Source: UBA6522 sp965237785 (GTDB lineage Bacteria > Pseudomonadota > Gammaproteobacteria > Steroidobacterales > Rariloculaceae). From it: DNA of 64,000 bases. The position numbers were made by a program, and so were the translations under genes. The stretch spans positions 3,410,001-3,474,000 of the forward strand of contig OZ250159.1 of NCBI GenBank assembly GCA_965237785.1. Direction: 5' to 3'. Positions within the stretch are counted from its first letter, which is position 1, and every line of letters starts with the position of its first letter. The notes below the pieces were generated by a model. The model ran no database searches. It saw nothing but the letters and a program-made list of their open reading frames with translations, and had not been told where the DNA came from. Below, piece by piece: positions 24,693 through 33,242 of this stretch.

Positions 24693-25973
24693 ATGAACAA
24701 GCGCGTAGCAACGATGACGGCGGCCTGTGGGGGACTTCTCGCGATCTGTCTTACGGTCAGCCAGACGGGCCATGTCCAGGAGTCCTCGCTGCCGGGTGAA
24801 GGATTCGCGGCCGTCCCGGGACTGCGGGGCGGGCAGGACATGTTCGGGCCCTACGAGGTCGTGCAGAACTGGCCGAAGCCGATGGCGGAGAGCCTGCCTG
24901 GGCACGAGGGCTGGACCTGGTCGGTCACCATGGATGTCTTCGCGGAGAGCCCGGACCGGGTATTTCTCGTGCAGAAAGGCGAAATACCGATCATGCAGCG
25001 ACCGCGGGAATCGGTTTGGCTGCCGGAACTCGGACCGGGCTTCCATTACCCCAACTTCAGGCTGCCGATGCGACAGGCAGGCGGCGCCATCCCGAATGGC
25101 GATCAACTGGAAGAGCCGGGGAACGGCAGACCGGGCATCGACTGGCGCTGGGAGCACTGCGTCCTGGTCATCGATCGCGAAGGGAATGTCGTCGAGGAAT
25201 GGACCCAGTGGGATCACCTCTGGTACCGGCCCCATGACGTGGAAATCAGCCCCTACGATCCGGAGAAGCACGTGTGGATCGTCGACGCGGACGGCCATTT
25301 CGTCACCAAGTTCACCAACGACGGCTCCGAGTTGGTGCTGACGTTGGGGACGCCGGGCGAGCCTGGCGATGACGACAATCACTTCCGCCGTCCTACCTTC
25401 CTCGTGTTCATGGATGAGAATACGATGTATCTCGCCGACGGCTACGACAATACGCGCGTCATCAAGTACGACATGGACGGCAACATCCTGGCCCAGTGGG
25501 GCGAGCAAGGCACGCCGCCCGACGAAACGCGCCCGGGCTACTTCAGCAGCGTACACGGCATCGCGGTCGATCCCACCACCCGGCGGGTGTTCGTCAACGA
25601 TCGCAACAACGGCCGCGTGCAGGTCTTCGACGAAGACGGCAACTACCTGGACGAATGGGACTTCTTTACCGGTCCACGGGGACAGCCCATGGACATCCAC
25701 AGCTTCATCGTCACCAGCGACCAAAAGCTATGGGCAGCCGATCAGGGCACCCACAAGATCCTGGGCTACGACCTGGAAGGCCACTTCCTGTACTCGTGGG
25801 GAAGTTGGGGCGAGTATCCCGGCGGCATGTGGGGCGTGCACGGCATGTCGACGGATAACGAGGGCAACTTCTACACGGCCTCCGTGAACAACGGCCGGAT
25901 TCAGAAGTTCCGGCCTCGGGCAGGCGCCAACCCGGCATTCCTGGTGGGCAAGCCCTGGCCGAGTGTGTGGTAG
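24693..25973 (+). CDS. Secreted NHL-repeat beta-propeller protein
   Basis: 426 residues, ATG 24693 with GAGG nine bases upstream. A signal peptide (about 1-30) is followed by NHL blades: RPHDVEISPYDPEKHVWIVD, RPTFLVFMDENTMYLADGY, VHGIAVDPTTRRVFVNDR and VHGMSTDNEGNFYTASVN. Such propellers occur as peptidyl-alpha-hydroxyglycine lyase-like enzymes or as binding modules; no catalytic assignment is possible here. It converges with the DUF6152 gene at 26004, 30 bases away. Confidence 0.78.
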   Translation: MNKRVATMTAACGGLLAICLTVSQTGHVQESSLPGEGFAAVPGLRGGQDMFGPYEVVQNWPKPMAESLPGHEGWTWSVTMDVFAESPDRVFLVQKGEIPIMQRPRESVWLPELGPGFHYPNFRLPMRQAGGAIPNGDQLEEPGNGRPGIDWRWEHCVLVIDREGNVVEEWTQWDHLWYRPHDVEISPYDPEKHVWIVDADGHFVTKFTNDGSELVLTLGTPGEPGDDDNHFRRPTFLVFMDENTMYLADGYDNTRVIKYDMDGNILAQWGEQGTPPDETRPGYFSSVHGIAVDPTTRRVFVNDRNNGRVQVFDEDGNYLDEWDFFTGPRGQPMDIHSFIVTSDQKLWAADQGTHKILGYDLEGHFLYSWGSWGEYPGGMWGVHGMSTDNEGNFYTASVNNGRIQKFRPRAGANPAFLVGKPWPSVW

Positions 25974-26003
25974 GCGGCGCCGAATATCGGTGAGCGATAA
26001 AGG

Positions 26004-26444
26004 CTAGGGATTCCCGTCGCCGCCGGCCGGTGTGATGGCGCGGGTACGCCCGCCCCTGATCGCATCGGAAAAGTTGGCGACATCGCCGTTGGGCAAGACC
26101 ATCTGCAACAGCCAGATTGCATTCGATCCGCTTCGGCTTGGGTTGCCCCTGACGGTTAGTTTGTCCCCGGCGCTGATGAGGTTGAGCGGTACTCCGGCAC
26201 GGCGAAGGTGACTGGCGCTGTGCGCATCGGCTATCCACTGCACCTCGTTTCCCTCAGCATCCTCCATAAGGAACACTAGCTGGGAATGCGGATTAACGAT
26301 GTTGAACGCGACCGCTGTTACGCCTTCGTACTCGACCACATTATCCGAATCGTAGTACAGCCCCCTGGCGTGATGCGAGACGGCTGAATGAGTTCCGAGT
26401 AAACCGAGAACTGTAGTCACCAGAACGATACTGAAGTGTCTCAT
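26004..26444 (-). CDS. Stand-alone secreted DUF6152 protein
   Basis: 146 residues. The signal peptide (VLVTTVLGLLGTHSAVS) is followed by HHARGLYY. Then come IVNPHSQLVFL, DAHSASHLRRAG and LISAGDKLTVRGNP, the full DUF6152 pattern without the GxSxGxWEG domain. The start is ATG 26444. The preceding gene on the same strand (26465) is a free-standing GYSVGSWE protein 20 bases away, so the pair mirrors 19316/18490 in the opposite gene order. Predicted periplasmic. Confidence 0.75.
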   Translation of the reverse strand: MRHFSIVLVTTVLGLLGTHSAVSHHARGLYYDSDNVVEYEGVTAVAFNIVNPHSQLVFLMEDAEGNEVQWIADAHSASHLRRAGVPLNLISAGDKLTVRGNPSRSGSNAIWLLQMVLPNGDVANFSDAIRGGRTRAITPAGGDGNP

Positions 26445-26464
26445 CGCCTGACCCCCCTACCCGA

Positions 26465-27124
26465 TCACCCGATTCCATTGAAGTCGGTGAAGCACTCATA
26501 CTCCAGGATCACGCCGTCCGGCGCGAGCATTCGACGTCCGCGCATGACATACGGTTCATCATAGTACCTTGAGTCAAACACTTCGGCGATGAGAGTCACC
26601 TCGTCGCCATCAAACGTGTAGCGCTCGATGGCATAGCTCTCCGGATCCCCCGAGAACGGCAAACCGTTCATCCGCATGAGGTTCGCCGGGGACAGGTGAG
26701 TCGTTTTCACCACAAGCGTGTTCTCCTCCCAACTGCCCACCGAGTAGCCGACGAGTGACGGCCACCAGTCCGCCGGCGCCTGCCTGCCGTCCATGAAGAT
26801 TCGTCGAACCATGTGAAAGTGCTCGTACAAGAACACGATCTGGTGATCTTGCTGGATGATCTCCAGCGGATACGGATCCAGAATGCCGAGTGGCACACCG
26901 GGCGTGATGCATTGCACAATCGGGTTCTCGTCCGTAGAGAAACTCTCGTACGCAGCTTGTCCCTCGGGTGTCAACCTGACCTCCGCCAACGGTGGATGCG
27001 CCTGCCCCCCGGACGGCGCGGGCTCCCAGATTCCCTCGACGGCAGGTGCCGCGGTGGCGATCGATCCAGACCCTATCGTGAACACGGCACCGGCAAAGAC
27101 AAGCGCATTAGCTATCGTACTCAT
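26465..27124 (-). CDS. Secreted GYSVGSWE-domain protein without a DUF6152 domain
   Basis: 219 residues from ATG 27124 (GGAGGTG five bases upstream). A signal peptide (ALVFAGAVFTIGSGSIATAA) leads into AVEGIWEPAPSGG, then CITPGVPLG, IFMDGRQAP, GYSVGSWEENTLVVKTTHL and a C-terminal single-Cys segment (LEYECFTDF). The family is that of the C-terminal halves of the fused DUF6152 proteins here. It is probably co-transcribed with the DUF6152 gene at 26004. The 300 bases up to the divergent cytochrome gene contain no gene that I can see. Confidence 0.7.
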   Translation of the reverse strand: MSTIANALVFAGAVFTIGSGSIATAAPAVEGIWEPAPSGGQAHPPLAEVRLTPEGQAAYESFSTDENPIVQCITPGVPLGILDPYPLEIIQQDHQIVFLYEHFHMVRRIFMDGRQAPADWWPSLVGYSVGSWEENTLVVKTTHLSPANLMRMNGLPFSGDPESYAIERYTFDGDEVTLIAEVFDSRYYDEPYVMRGRRMLAPDGVILEYECFTDFNGIG

Positions 27125-27424
27125 AGGACACCTCCATCGCTTCACGCTGCACGTCTCCCGGAGCGATCGCCAGTACGCAACGAGCCAAACCACATTGGCA
27201 CGCCGCGCGAGGGACGTGCGGCCAATCAGACAAACCGAGCCGGGACAACCGCCATTCACAGTTCCGGAATGCTACAGTAATCTGCAAATGATCGCCGTCC
27301 GGTTCGAAAATGTCACCGGCCATCTCCGCGCAAGCGCCGTGACTAGTGGATTTTCGACCAGAGTTTGTCTCAATAACCAAGCAGCTCGCCGGGCGCGAGC
27401 GGAGCATGTGAAGGGTAGGAAAAA

Positions 27425-29188
27425 ATGACCGGACTACGCTCTTGGTCCACGCTAGCCATCGCGCTGTGCACGTTATTCGGACCCATCACCGCGATGGGCC
27501 AAATGAGCGACACCGTACTCAACAGGATCCTCGCTCGGGGCAGAGACCTGTTCCACGCCGATGTCGGCTGCTGGGTTTGCCATGCTGAGACGGGCGAAGG
27601 CCTCGTGGGTCCCACACTGCATTTCGGCCCGACCCCTATCGACATCTGGGATCAGCTTCAAAGCAACCCGATCATGGGTGTGATCGTCACCGAACTGGAC
27701 CCGACCAACGAGGATCTGATTGCCGTGGCGATGTATGTCCGCACGCTGGCCGGACTGCCGGAGGACCGGACGCTGCCCGATCGGTGGCGAGCGGACCTGG
27801 AGGCGCTGCAGGCAAGCCAGGGCATCGAGCCCGAGTTCCCGAAAACGGAACGCGATCTTCAGGTCGAAGCGATCGAGCGATTCGATTCCCTGCAATCGAC
27901 ATGGACCCGCCGGGCCGCGGAAGGCAATCTCCTCAGCCAATACGAATCCAGAATCGTCCGAACCTGGGAACCGGGGGAACCGAAATTCGAGCCTCAGCCG
28001 GGCAAGACGTACTTCTACCAGAACGTGGGGACAGCCAGTTCGCGGACCGTGCTCTTCGATGGCTACCAGCCCCCGGAGGGCAACCAACTCGTGGTGGGCG
28101 ATGCGGAGACCCTGGAGGTGATCGCCAGTTACGAGATGCCCCGTAGCCTGCGCGCCGCCGTACACACCACCGTAATGTCCCCTGACGGCAAATTCGCGTA
28201 CATGACCGGCCCCCGGGAACCGGGTCCGGACGGGGACCCCGAGCCGCTCGGCTCTTGGACGATCCTGAAAATTGACGCGATTACCCTGCAGCCGGTTGCC
28301 CAGATCGCCGTGGGCGCCCGGCTCCACCACGGACAGGTGTTCGGCGACCTGGTGATGTTCGACTGGTTCCAACGGGACCCCGATCAGCGCATGGGCGTGA
28401 GTTTCTATGACCCGCGAACCGACACCGTCATTGGCGGCATCCGGGATGTCGCCATGGGCGGCTATTTCTACAACGTGTGGACGGACAGGGACTACGAGTA
28501 CATCTATGCCTTGATGGAACCCGCCGGCTATGCCCCCGGCCGCAACACGGGCATGGAAGGCGTGCGCCTGATGTACTCGGGGCATCTGTTGGCGATGCGT
28601 CCCTTCTGGATCGCCAAGATCGATCCGCGAACCTGGGAGGTGATTGACGAGTTTCCCCTTCCCGGCTATCGACCTGACTGGGCCGTCGTCGATTCCTCGA
28701 AGGAATATATCTACCCGGTCATGACCAATTCCACTGCCGCAAAAATGAATCTCGACACGGGCGAGGTCGTCTGGACAAGCGGGACCGGCATCGCTCCCTA
28801 CGGAGGTTCGCTGAACGCGGACGAGACCGAACTCTGGATTGCGGACAAAGGCGAAGGCGCCCATCAGATGGGCCGCACCGTCACCGTCATCGACATCGAG
28901 GCGGGACGCGTCTCGAACACGCTCTACGGGGCCTACAAGACCGACCACGTCCTGCTGGCGCCCAACGGCCGGGAGATGTGGGGATCCAGTAACGGGGAAG
29001 GCCGTCTGTACGTCTATGACGCCGAGAGCAAGGAATTGATCAAGAAAATCGACATGCCGGGGAACGGCGATGCCCACGGGTTGGTGTGGGTACACTACGA
29101 TGAAAACGGCGAGTCCCGGGTCGTGCGCGACCAGGGGAACTTCCATGGTGGCATCAGTCCCGCCGACGGTATCGTCCTCGACTATTAG
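27425..29188 (+). CDS. Secreted c-type cytochrome fused to a YVTN-type beta-propeller
   Basis: 587 residues from ATG 27425 (AGGA five bases upstream), with a signal peptide of about 26 residues. A c-haem site CWVCH lies at 49-53 inside a short cytochrome domain. A long propeller follows with blades such as HTTVMSPDGKFAYMTG, GYRPDWAVVDSSKEYIYPVM, SLNADETELWIADKGEG and HVLLAPNGREMWGSSNGEG. This order resembles cytochrome cd1/NirF-like and methylamine-dehydrogenase-like propellers, but I see no second haem signature. A periplasmic electron-transfer or oxidase role is plausible. Confidence 0.8.
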   Translation: MTGLRSWSTLAIALCTLFGPITAMGQMSDTVLNRILARGRDLFHADVGCWVCHAETGEGLVGPTLHFGPTPIDIWDQLQSNPIMGVIVTELDPTNEDLIAVAMYVRTLAGLPEDRTLPDRWRADLEALQASQGIEPEFPKTERDLQVEAIERFDSLQSTWTRRAAEGNLLSQYESRIVRTWEPGEPKFEPQPGKTYFYQNVGTASSRTVLFDGYQPPEGNQLVVGDAETLEVIASYEMPRSLRAAVHTTVMSPDGKFAYMTGPREPGPDGDPEPLGSWTILKIDAITLQPVAQIAVGARLHHGQVFGDLVMFDWFQRDPDQRMGVSFYDPRTDTVIGGIRDVAMGGYFYNVWTDRDYEYIYALMEPAGYAPGRNTGMEGVRLMYSGHLLAMRPFWIAKIDPRTWEVIDEFPLPGYRPDWAVVDSSKEYIYPVMTNSTAAKMNLDTGEVVWTSGTGIAPYGGSLNADETELWIADKGEGAHQMGRTVTVIDIEAGRVSNTLYGAYKTDHVLLAPNGREMWGSSNGEGRLYVYDAESKELIKKIDMPGNGDAHGLVWVHYDENGESRVVRDQGNFHGGISPADGIVLDY

Positions 29189-29259
29189 CCGGCTAATCTC
29201 ACTGGTCTAGTGTCGCGGCAGCCGGCCCGATCACGACGAACATCGGTAAAATTTACGGA

Positions 29260-29430
29260 TTGGAATTCGGACGTAACGCCATTCCTGTAGAAGTGAAAGT
29301 CAACGGACGGACCCAGGTCGTGGACGCCGACGCTTCCACCCCGCTGCTCTATGCGCTGCGCAACGACCTCGAGCTGAACGGCCCCCGCTTCGGATGCGGG
29401 TTGGCGCAGTGCGCCGCGCCGCGGAGCAAC
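29260..29430 (+). pseudogene. Remnant of a (2Fe-2S) subunit of a molybdenum hydroxylase (IorA-like)
   Basis: The frame reads VEVKVNGRTQVVDADASTPL, then LYALRNDLELNGPRFGCGLAQC, the N-terminal ferredoxin-like domain of small subunits such as isoquinoline 1-oxidoreductase alpha. It breaks off right after the second cysteine of the plant-type cluster motif, where GAC should follow, and enters unrelated frame. The remaining cluster cysteines and the second [2Fe-2S] domain are missing. A start at TTG 29260 is possible but unsupported. Confidence 0.78.
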
Positions 29431-29434
29431 CGGC

Positions 29435-30111
29435 ATGAGCGCGGGCATGCAGGTCACGCGCAGGGTTTTCCTGCAGACCATTGGCGCTCTGGCGATTCAT
29501 GTGTCGGCGCCTCGGCTCGCGTTTGCCCAGGGGGCGCTGCCCCGGAGTCTCGAGGCGAATCCTACGGCTCCGCAACGAGCATTCGGATCTCGGCCGGTCC
29601 CGGCGCCGAAACCGACACGGTCGACCCGGCAGGCCGCGGCGGCGCTTTCGCCCGTTACAAGAACACCTCCGCGTATCTTGCCGTCGTGGTGGACGTCTCG
29701 GTCAATGAAGGCTCCGGCGCCGTCCGGCTGCATCGCGCCTTCGCGGCGGTCGACGTCGGGCAGGTCATCAATCCGGACGGAGTCCGCAACCAGATCGAGG
29801 GCGGCATCATCCAGTCCGCAAGCTGGACACTAAGGGAGTCGGTTCGATTCTCGGCATCCGGTATCGAAAGCGTCGACTGGAATACCTACCCGATTCTGCG
29901 CTTCGAGGACATCCCGGAGGTGGAGGTCGCGCTCGTCAACCGACCGGAGCTGCCGCCGTCGGGAGCCGGCGAGGCGGCCCAGGGCCCGACTTCCGCGGCG
30001 ATCGCCAACGCGGTAGCCGATGCGACGGGGGCACGTATCCGGGATCTGCCGCTGACACCTGAACGAGTATCTGCCGCGCTCGCGTCCTGGCCGACGGTTG
30101 CCGGCGTCTCT
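29435..30111 (+). pseudogene. Remnant of the molybdopterin subunit of an isoquinoline-oxidoreductase-like enzyme (IorB-like)
   Basis: ATG 29435 starts a twin-arginine signal (QVTRRVFLQTIGALAI, then LAFAQGALPRSLEANP) typical of IorB-type subunits. The sequence then jumps frame to the far C-terminus: YKNTSAYLAVVVDVSVN, VDVGQVINPDGVRNQIEGGI, ELPPSGAGEAAQGPTSAAIA and LPLTPERV. Nearly the whole cofactor-binding body is gone. In the intact family this subunit hydroxylates N-heteroaromatic rings or aldehydes in the periplasm. Its tail runs into a 39-bp tandem repeat and into antisense overlap with mltF. Confidence 0.8.
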
Positions 30112-30150
30112 GCCGTGCTCGCGTCCTGGCAGCCGGTTGCCGGCGTCAAG
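30073..30150. repeat. Tandem duplication of a 39-bp unit
   Basis: Two adjacent 39-base units, 30073-30111 and 30112-30150, share most positions (both contain CTCGCGTCCTGG and CGGTTGCCGGCGTC). They encode the duplicated VLASWxxVAGV segment at the end of the IorB remnant. The second unit touches the 3' end of mltF on the opposite strand. Confidence 0.8.
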
Positions 30151-31543
30151 GCGCGCCCGCGGGCTCGGCAGAAACCACATCCAGCTCGGCGGAAGCCATA
30201 TCCATGGATGTCATCCACTGGAGGATTTCGTAGTAGCGCCGGACGTTGGCCACGTAGCGAACCGGCTCAAAACCGCGCGCGAAACCGCGGGGCACGCGTT
30301 CGTACCAGTCCGCGTCACTGAGCAGGGGCAACCGCTCCCTCACTTCATCCCAGGAATCCGGATTGCCGCCCTGAATCTCGGTGATGATTCTGGCATCTTC
30401 CACATGACCGAAGCCCACATTGTAGGCGGCCAACGCAAGCCGGGTCCGGTCCGGCTCGGCAATTCGAGCGGGAATCTTCGCCATGACGTTCACAAAATAC
30501 CTGGCACCCCCGAGAATGCTCTCCAGAGCGTCCGTCCGATCCTCCACATCCATCATGTGCGCCGTTTTCTCGGTCAGCATCATGATGCCGCGTACGCCGG
30601 TGGGCGACACCGCTTCAGGGTTCCAATGAGATTCCTGGTAGGCCATGGCCGCCAGCAGTCGCCAGTCGAGATCCCACTCCGAAGCGGCCTGGAGGAAGAA
30701 CATCCTGTATCTCGGGAGGCGTGATTGGAAGTGCTTTACGAAGGCCCGTGAGCCCACATAGTCGAAATCAGGTTCAACGTGAAAATAGTAGCGCTCAACG
30801 ATTCGATCCAGTTCGCCCGAGGCCCGCAATTCCGAAAAGTATTCCGCGACGCTATCGCGTAACGACGCGTCCGAAGTTTTACGCAGCGCCCAGGCTATGG
30901 GTGTTTCCTCGCCCAGGCTGAACGCCGCCTCCGCACCCGGGATCGAATGTTTGAGCAGGTCGAACAGGTTCGAATCCACCACCGTGAAGTCGGTCTGCCC
31001 CATCGCCACGCGACGCACCAGTTGCTCCACTCCCACGTCAGTGACTTCAATCCACGTCAGCCCCGGCTCGTTTGTCCGGGCGTCCTGTAGCGATTCCAGG
31101 TACGAGGACCCGCCAAGCACTTCCAGGCGACCGCCGACGAGATCGGAGATGTCTTGGGGTTTGCGTTCGCCTCGACGATAAATCGCCAAGGGTTGTACGC
31201 GCTGGTAGGGAGGACCGAAATCCACGGATTCCCGGCGCTGTTCGGTCGCTGAGAGCCCGGCCGCACCAACGTGTGCCCGTCCGGAGGCGACGTCCCGCAG
31301 GATCAACTGGAATTGATTCGCCTCGTAGATGCCGAGATCGACGCCAAGCCAGTCGGCAAAGCCCTTGGCCAAATCGTAGTCGACGCCTCGCGGCTCGCCC
31401 GCGCCATGGTAGAAGGTGCTGGGACCGTTTCGGGTAGCAACGCGCAACTCGCCCGTGAGCAGGATTTGCTCCAGGAGTTCAGGCGGCGACGAGCAGGTTA
31501 CGAGCAGACCGCTCAACGCGACGAATGCAAATGTGCGCTTCAG
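30146..31543 (-). CDS. mltF: Membrane-bound lytic murein transglycosylase F
   Basis: About 465 residues. The N-terminus (KRTFAFVALSGLLVTCSSP) is a lipoprotein signal. A family-3 solute-binding-like domain (ELRVATRNGPSTFYHGAGEP to about residue 255) is followed by an SLT domain: Glu304 in AYQESHWNPEAVSPTGVRG, then MMLT and ALAAYNVGFGHVEDA. This order is MltF. It cleaves peptidoglycan glycan strands at the outer membrane. An ATG at 31579 abuts a TATAAT box, so transcription probably starts downstream of it. The proposed start is CTG 31543 behind GAGG; TTG 31564 is an alternative. Confidence 0.87.
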   Translation of the reverse strand: MKRTFAFVALSGLLVTCSSPPELLEQILLTGELRVATRNGPSTFYHGAGEPRGVDYDLAKGFADWLGVDLGIYEANQFQLILRDVASGRAHVGAAGLSATEQRRESVDFGPPYQRVQPLAIYRRGERKPQDISDLVGGRLEVLGGSSYLESLQDARTNEPGLTWIEVTDVGVEQLVRRVAMGQTDFTVVDSNLFDLLKHSIPGAEAAFSLGEETPIAWALRKTSDASLRDSVAEYFSELRASGELDRIVERYYFHVEPDFDYVGSRAFVKHFQSRLPRYRMFFLQAASEWDLDWRLLAAMAYQESHWNPEAVSPTGVRGIMMLTEKTAHMMDVEDRTDALESILGGARYFVNVMAKIPARIAEPDRTRLALAAYNVGFGHVEDARIITEIQGGNPDSWDEVRERLPLLSDADWYERVPRGFARGFEPVRYVANVRRYYEILQWMTSMDMASAELDVVSAEPAGAP

Positions 31544-31579
31544 TTCAGATACCTCATTTATCAACAGGTTGAGTAACAT

Positions 31580-31610
31580 ATTATATGTAGTATCTTACGG
31601 TCAATTGCAA
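31580..31610 (-). promoter_or_regulatory. Predicted sigma-70 promoter of mltF
   Basis: Reading leftward, TTGCAA (31605-31610) and a perfect TATAAT (31580-31585) are separated by 19 bases in an AT-rich patch; TTGACC with a 13-base spacer is a weaker alternative -35. The -10 box directly touches the ATG at 31579. The transcript start would fall a few bases inside that reading frame. Confidence 0.5.
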
Positions 31611-31721
31611 GCCCGTCGTGTAGCCGCAAATGATTCGACCGGCCTTGGTCGCCAACGTTCGTCCCGAATCGGAGTGTTGCACATTCTTCTTGCCGCGGAC
31701 GCCGGCCCGCTTGCATGGTTG

Positions 31722-31781
31722 GGGCGTCTCGACGCCCTTGCGACGAAAATCAGTGAGCGGACAAGTCCGACAGGCTGCTAG
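31722..31781. repeat. Hairpin plus 19-bp motif shared with 57805-57823: possible mobile-element end
   Basis: A perfect hairpin (GGGCGTC-TC-GACGCCC, 31722-31737) is followed by AAGTCCGACAGGCTGCTAG ending at 31781. The reverse complement of this 19-mer occurs at 57805-57823 with one mismatch. The motif ends over the stop codon of the outer-membrane barrel gene. No transposase is present at either place, so an insertion-sequence end or a dispersed repeat is inferred only from recurrence. Confidence 0.4.
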
Positions 31782-32431
31782 AACCGCAGGGAAGCTCCAA
31801 TACCGATCATGGAAGCATCGGCGGCCTCCATATCAAGCCACTCGTAGTCGGCGCGAATGATCACCGAGGGCAGCGCCCACTGAACACCCAGTATCACTGT
31901 AGGCCCTCGTTCCGAAGATGGGGAACCACCGAGAGTGACGGCATTCTGCGCGGCCGAAATACCGGCAATTGTGAGATCGATCTCTTCGCTGGCCGTGGTA
32001 TCGGCCTGGAAGTATCCGATCCCGCCGAACAATGATACCCATCTGACCGGCAGAAACCCCATGACGCGGGCGGTACCAATCTCGACGTCCGTGGCGATCC
32101 GGGCGGACACGGTCAAATCTCCGACTGAAGTCGAATACGCGGATTCCAGATCGCGAGTTTGCCGGTAGCCGATTTCGGCTCCCAGGTAGTCCGTGAACTG
32201 CCAGCCGCTGAAAATCTTCCACGTAACAGCGGAGTCATCAATGCCGGGAATCCGAAGACCCCCGACCGGAAGCCGATCGCTAACCGTAGCCAGAGAGGAG
32301 GCCAGGCCCCGCTGTTCCTCATCGAACTGGAAGTTTCCGGCGCCAAATCCAACGTACAGCCCGAGCAGCCCCTGCTGCGCCATAACCGGGGTGCTGAGAA
32401 GAAGAGCAAGGAAAACGGAGGCGTATTTCAA
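31778..32431 (-). CDS. Outer-membrane beta-barrel protein
   Basis: About 217 residues from TTG 32431, chosen for AGGGAG eight bases upstream and the signal peptide that follows (YASVFLALLLSTPVMAQ). The body has alternating strands with aromatic girdles (GLYVGFGAGNFQFD, WQFTDYLGAEIGYRQT, FGGIGYFQADT, IIRADYEWLDM) and ends in Phe (GIGASLRF), the classic signal for Bam-mediated assembly. It resembles small OmpA/OmpW-like barrels; the ligand is unknown. Confidence 0.75.
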   Translation of the reverse strand: MKYASVFLALLLSTPVMAQQGLLGLYVGFGAGNFQFDEEQRGLASSLATVSDRLPVGGLRIPGIDDSAVTWKIFSGWQFTDYLGAEIGYRQTRDLESAYSTSVGDLTVSARIATDVEIGTARVMGFLPVRWVSLFGGIGYFQADTTASEEIDLTIAGISAAQNAVTLGGSPSSERGPTVILGVQWALPSVIIRADYEWLDMEAADASMIGIGASLRF

Positions 32432-32605
32432 GGCGTGCGCTCCCTGTGGAAACCACACGTGCGAGGCTACACGGCGGGTATCAGCTTTGCAACGGCGCTT
32501 ACCCCCCAATATTGCACCAGGCACCCCCGACGCCGCATCATCCGGACTCCCATGCGGGTTTGGGGCTTGACCCGTGAAAGGCGACCGCTATAGAGTTTCC
32601 AACAG

Positions 32606-33229
32606 GTGAAACCCTCAGCCGCCTCCGTCAGACCCGTGCTCGTTGCCCTCGCTGGCATAGCGCTCGCGGGCTGTGCTTCAGCGCCGCCCAACAACCCCAC
32701 GGACATCTGTGACATTTTCGTGGAGAAACGCGCCTGGTATCGGGACGCCCGGCGGGCATCGCAGCGGTGGGAGGTGCCGGTGAGCGTATTGATGGCATTC
32801 ACCTACCAGGAGTCCAGCTTCCGCGCCCGGGCGCGGCCACCGCGGCGCCGACTCCTCGGCTTCATTCCCTGGACGCGTACCGCGGATGCGTACGGTTTTG
32901 CCCAGGCGACCGACGCGGCCTGGAGCGACTACACCCAGTCTACCGGCCACCGGGGCGCCAAGCGCAACAATTTCGGCGATGCCATCGACTTCGTCGGCTG
33001 GTATAACGACCAGAGTTTCCAGCGCAATCAGATATCCAGGACCGACGCCTACCGTCTGTACCTCGCCTACCACGAGGGTCACGGCGGATACTCGCGCCAG
33101 ACCTATAACGACAAAGCCTGGTTACTGGAGGCGGCAAGCAGCGTCGCGTCGCGAGCGACCACCTACGATGGCCAGTTGCAGGGTTGCGAGCAGCGTCTGC
33201 AGCGCCGCCGCTGGTGGTGGCCGTTCTGA
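32606..33229 (+). CDS. SLT-domain lipoprotein, lytic-transglycosylase-like
   Basis: 207 residues from GTG 32606. The lipobox LAGC lies at about 20-23, giving an outer-membrane lipoprotein. The SLT core shows catalytic Glu in FTYQESSFRARA, then AYGFAQATDAAWSDY and YLAYHEGHGGYSRQTY, as in the EtgA/lipoprotein branch of transglycosylase SLT domains. It would trim peptidoglycan locally. The C-terminus is basic and Trp-rich (RRRWWWPF). It converges on the S9 peptidase, with a hairpin between them. Confidence 0.8.
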   Translation: MKPSAASVRPVLVALAGIALAGCASAPPNNPTDICDIFVEKRAWYRDARRASQRWEVPVSVLMAFTYQESSFRARARPPRRRLLGFIPWTRTADAYGFAQATDAAWSDYTQSTGHRGAKRNNFGDAIDFVGWYNDQSFQRNQISRTDAYRLYLAYHEGHGGYSRQTYNDKAWLLEAASSVASRATTYDGQLQGCEQRLQRRRWWWPF

Positions 33230-33242
33230 ACCAGCGTAGCGA

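Noticed and set aside
24612..25724. 370-codon minus-strand open frame
   Set aside because: It lies antisense to the NHL-repeat gene and has His/Val/Asp-rich shadow composition.
27473..29146. 557-codon minus-strand open frame
   Set aside because: It is the mirror of the cytochrome-propeller gene, a result of high GC; no signal or domain.
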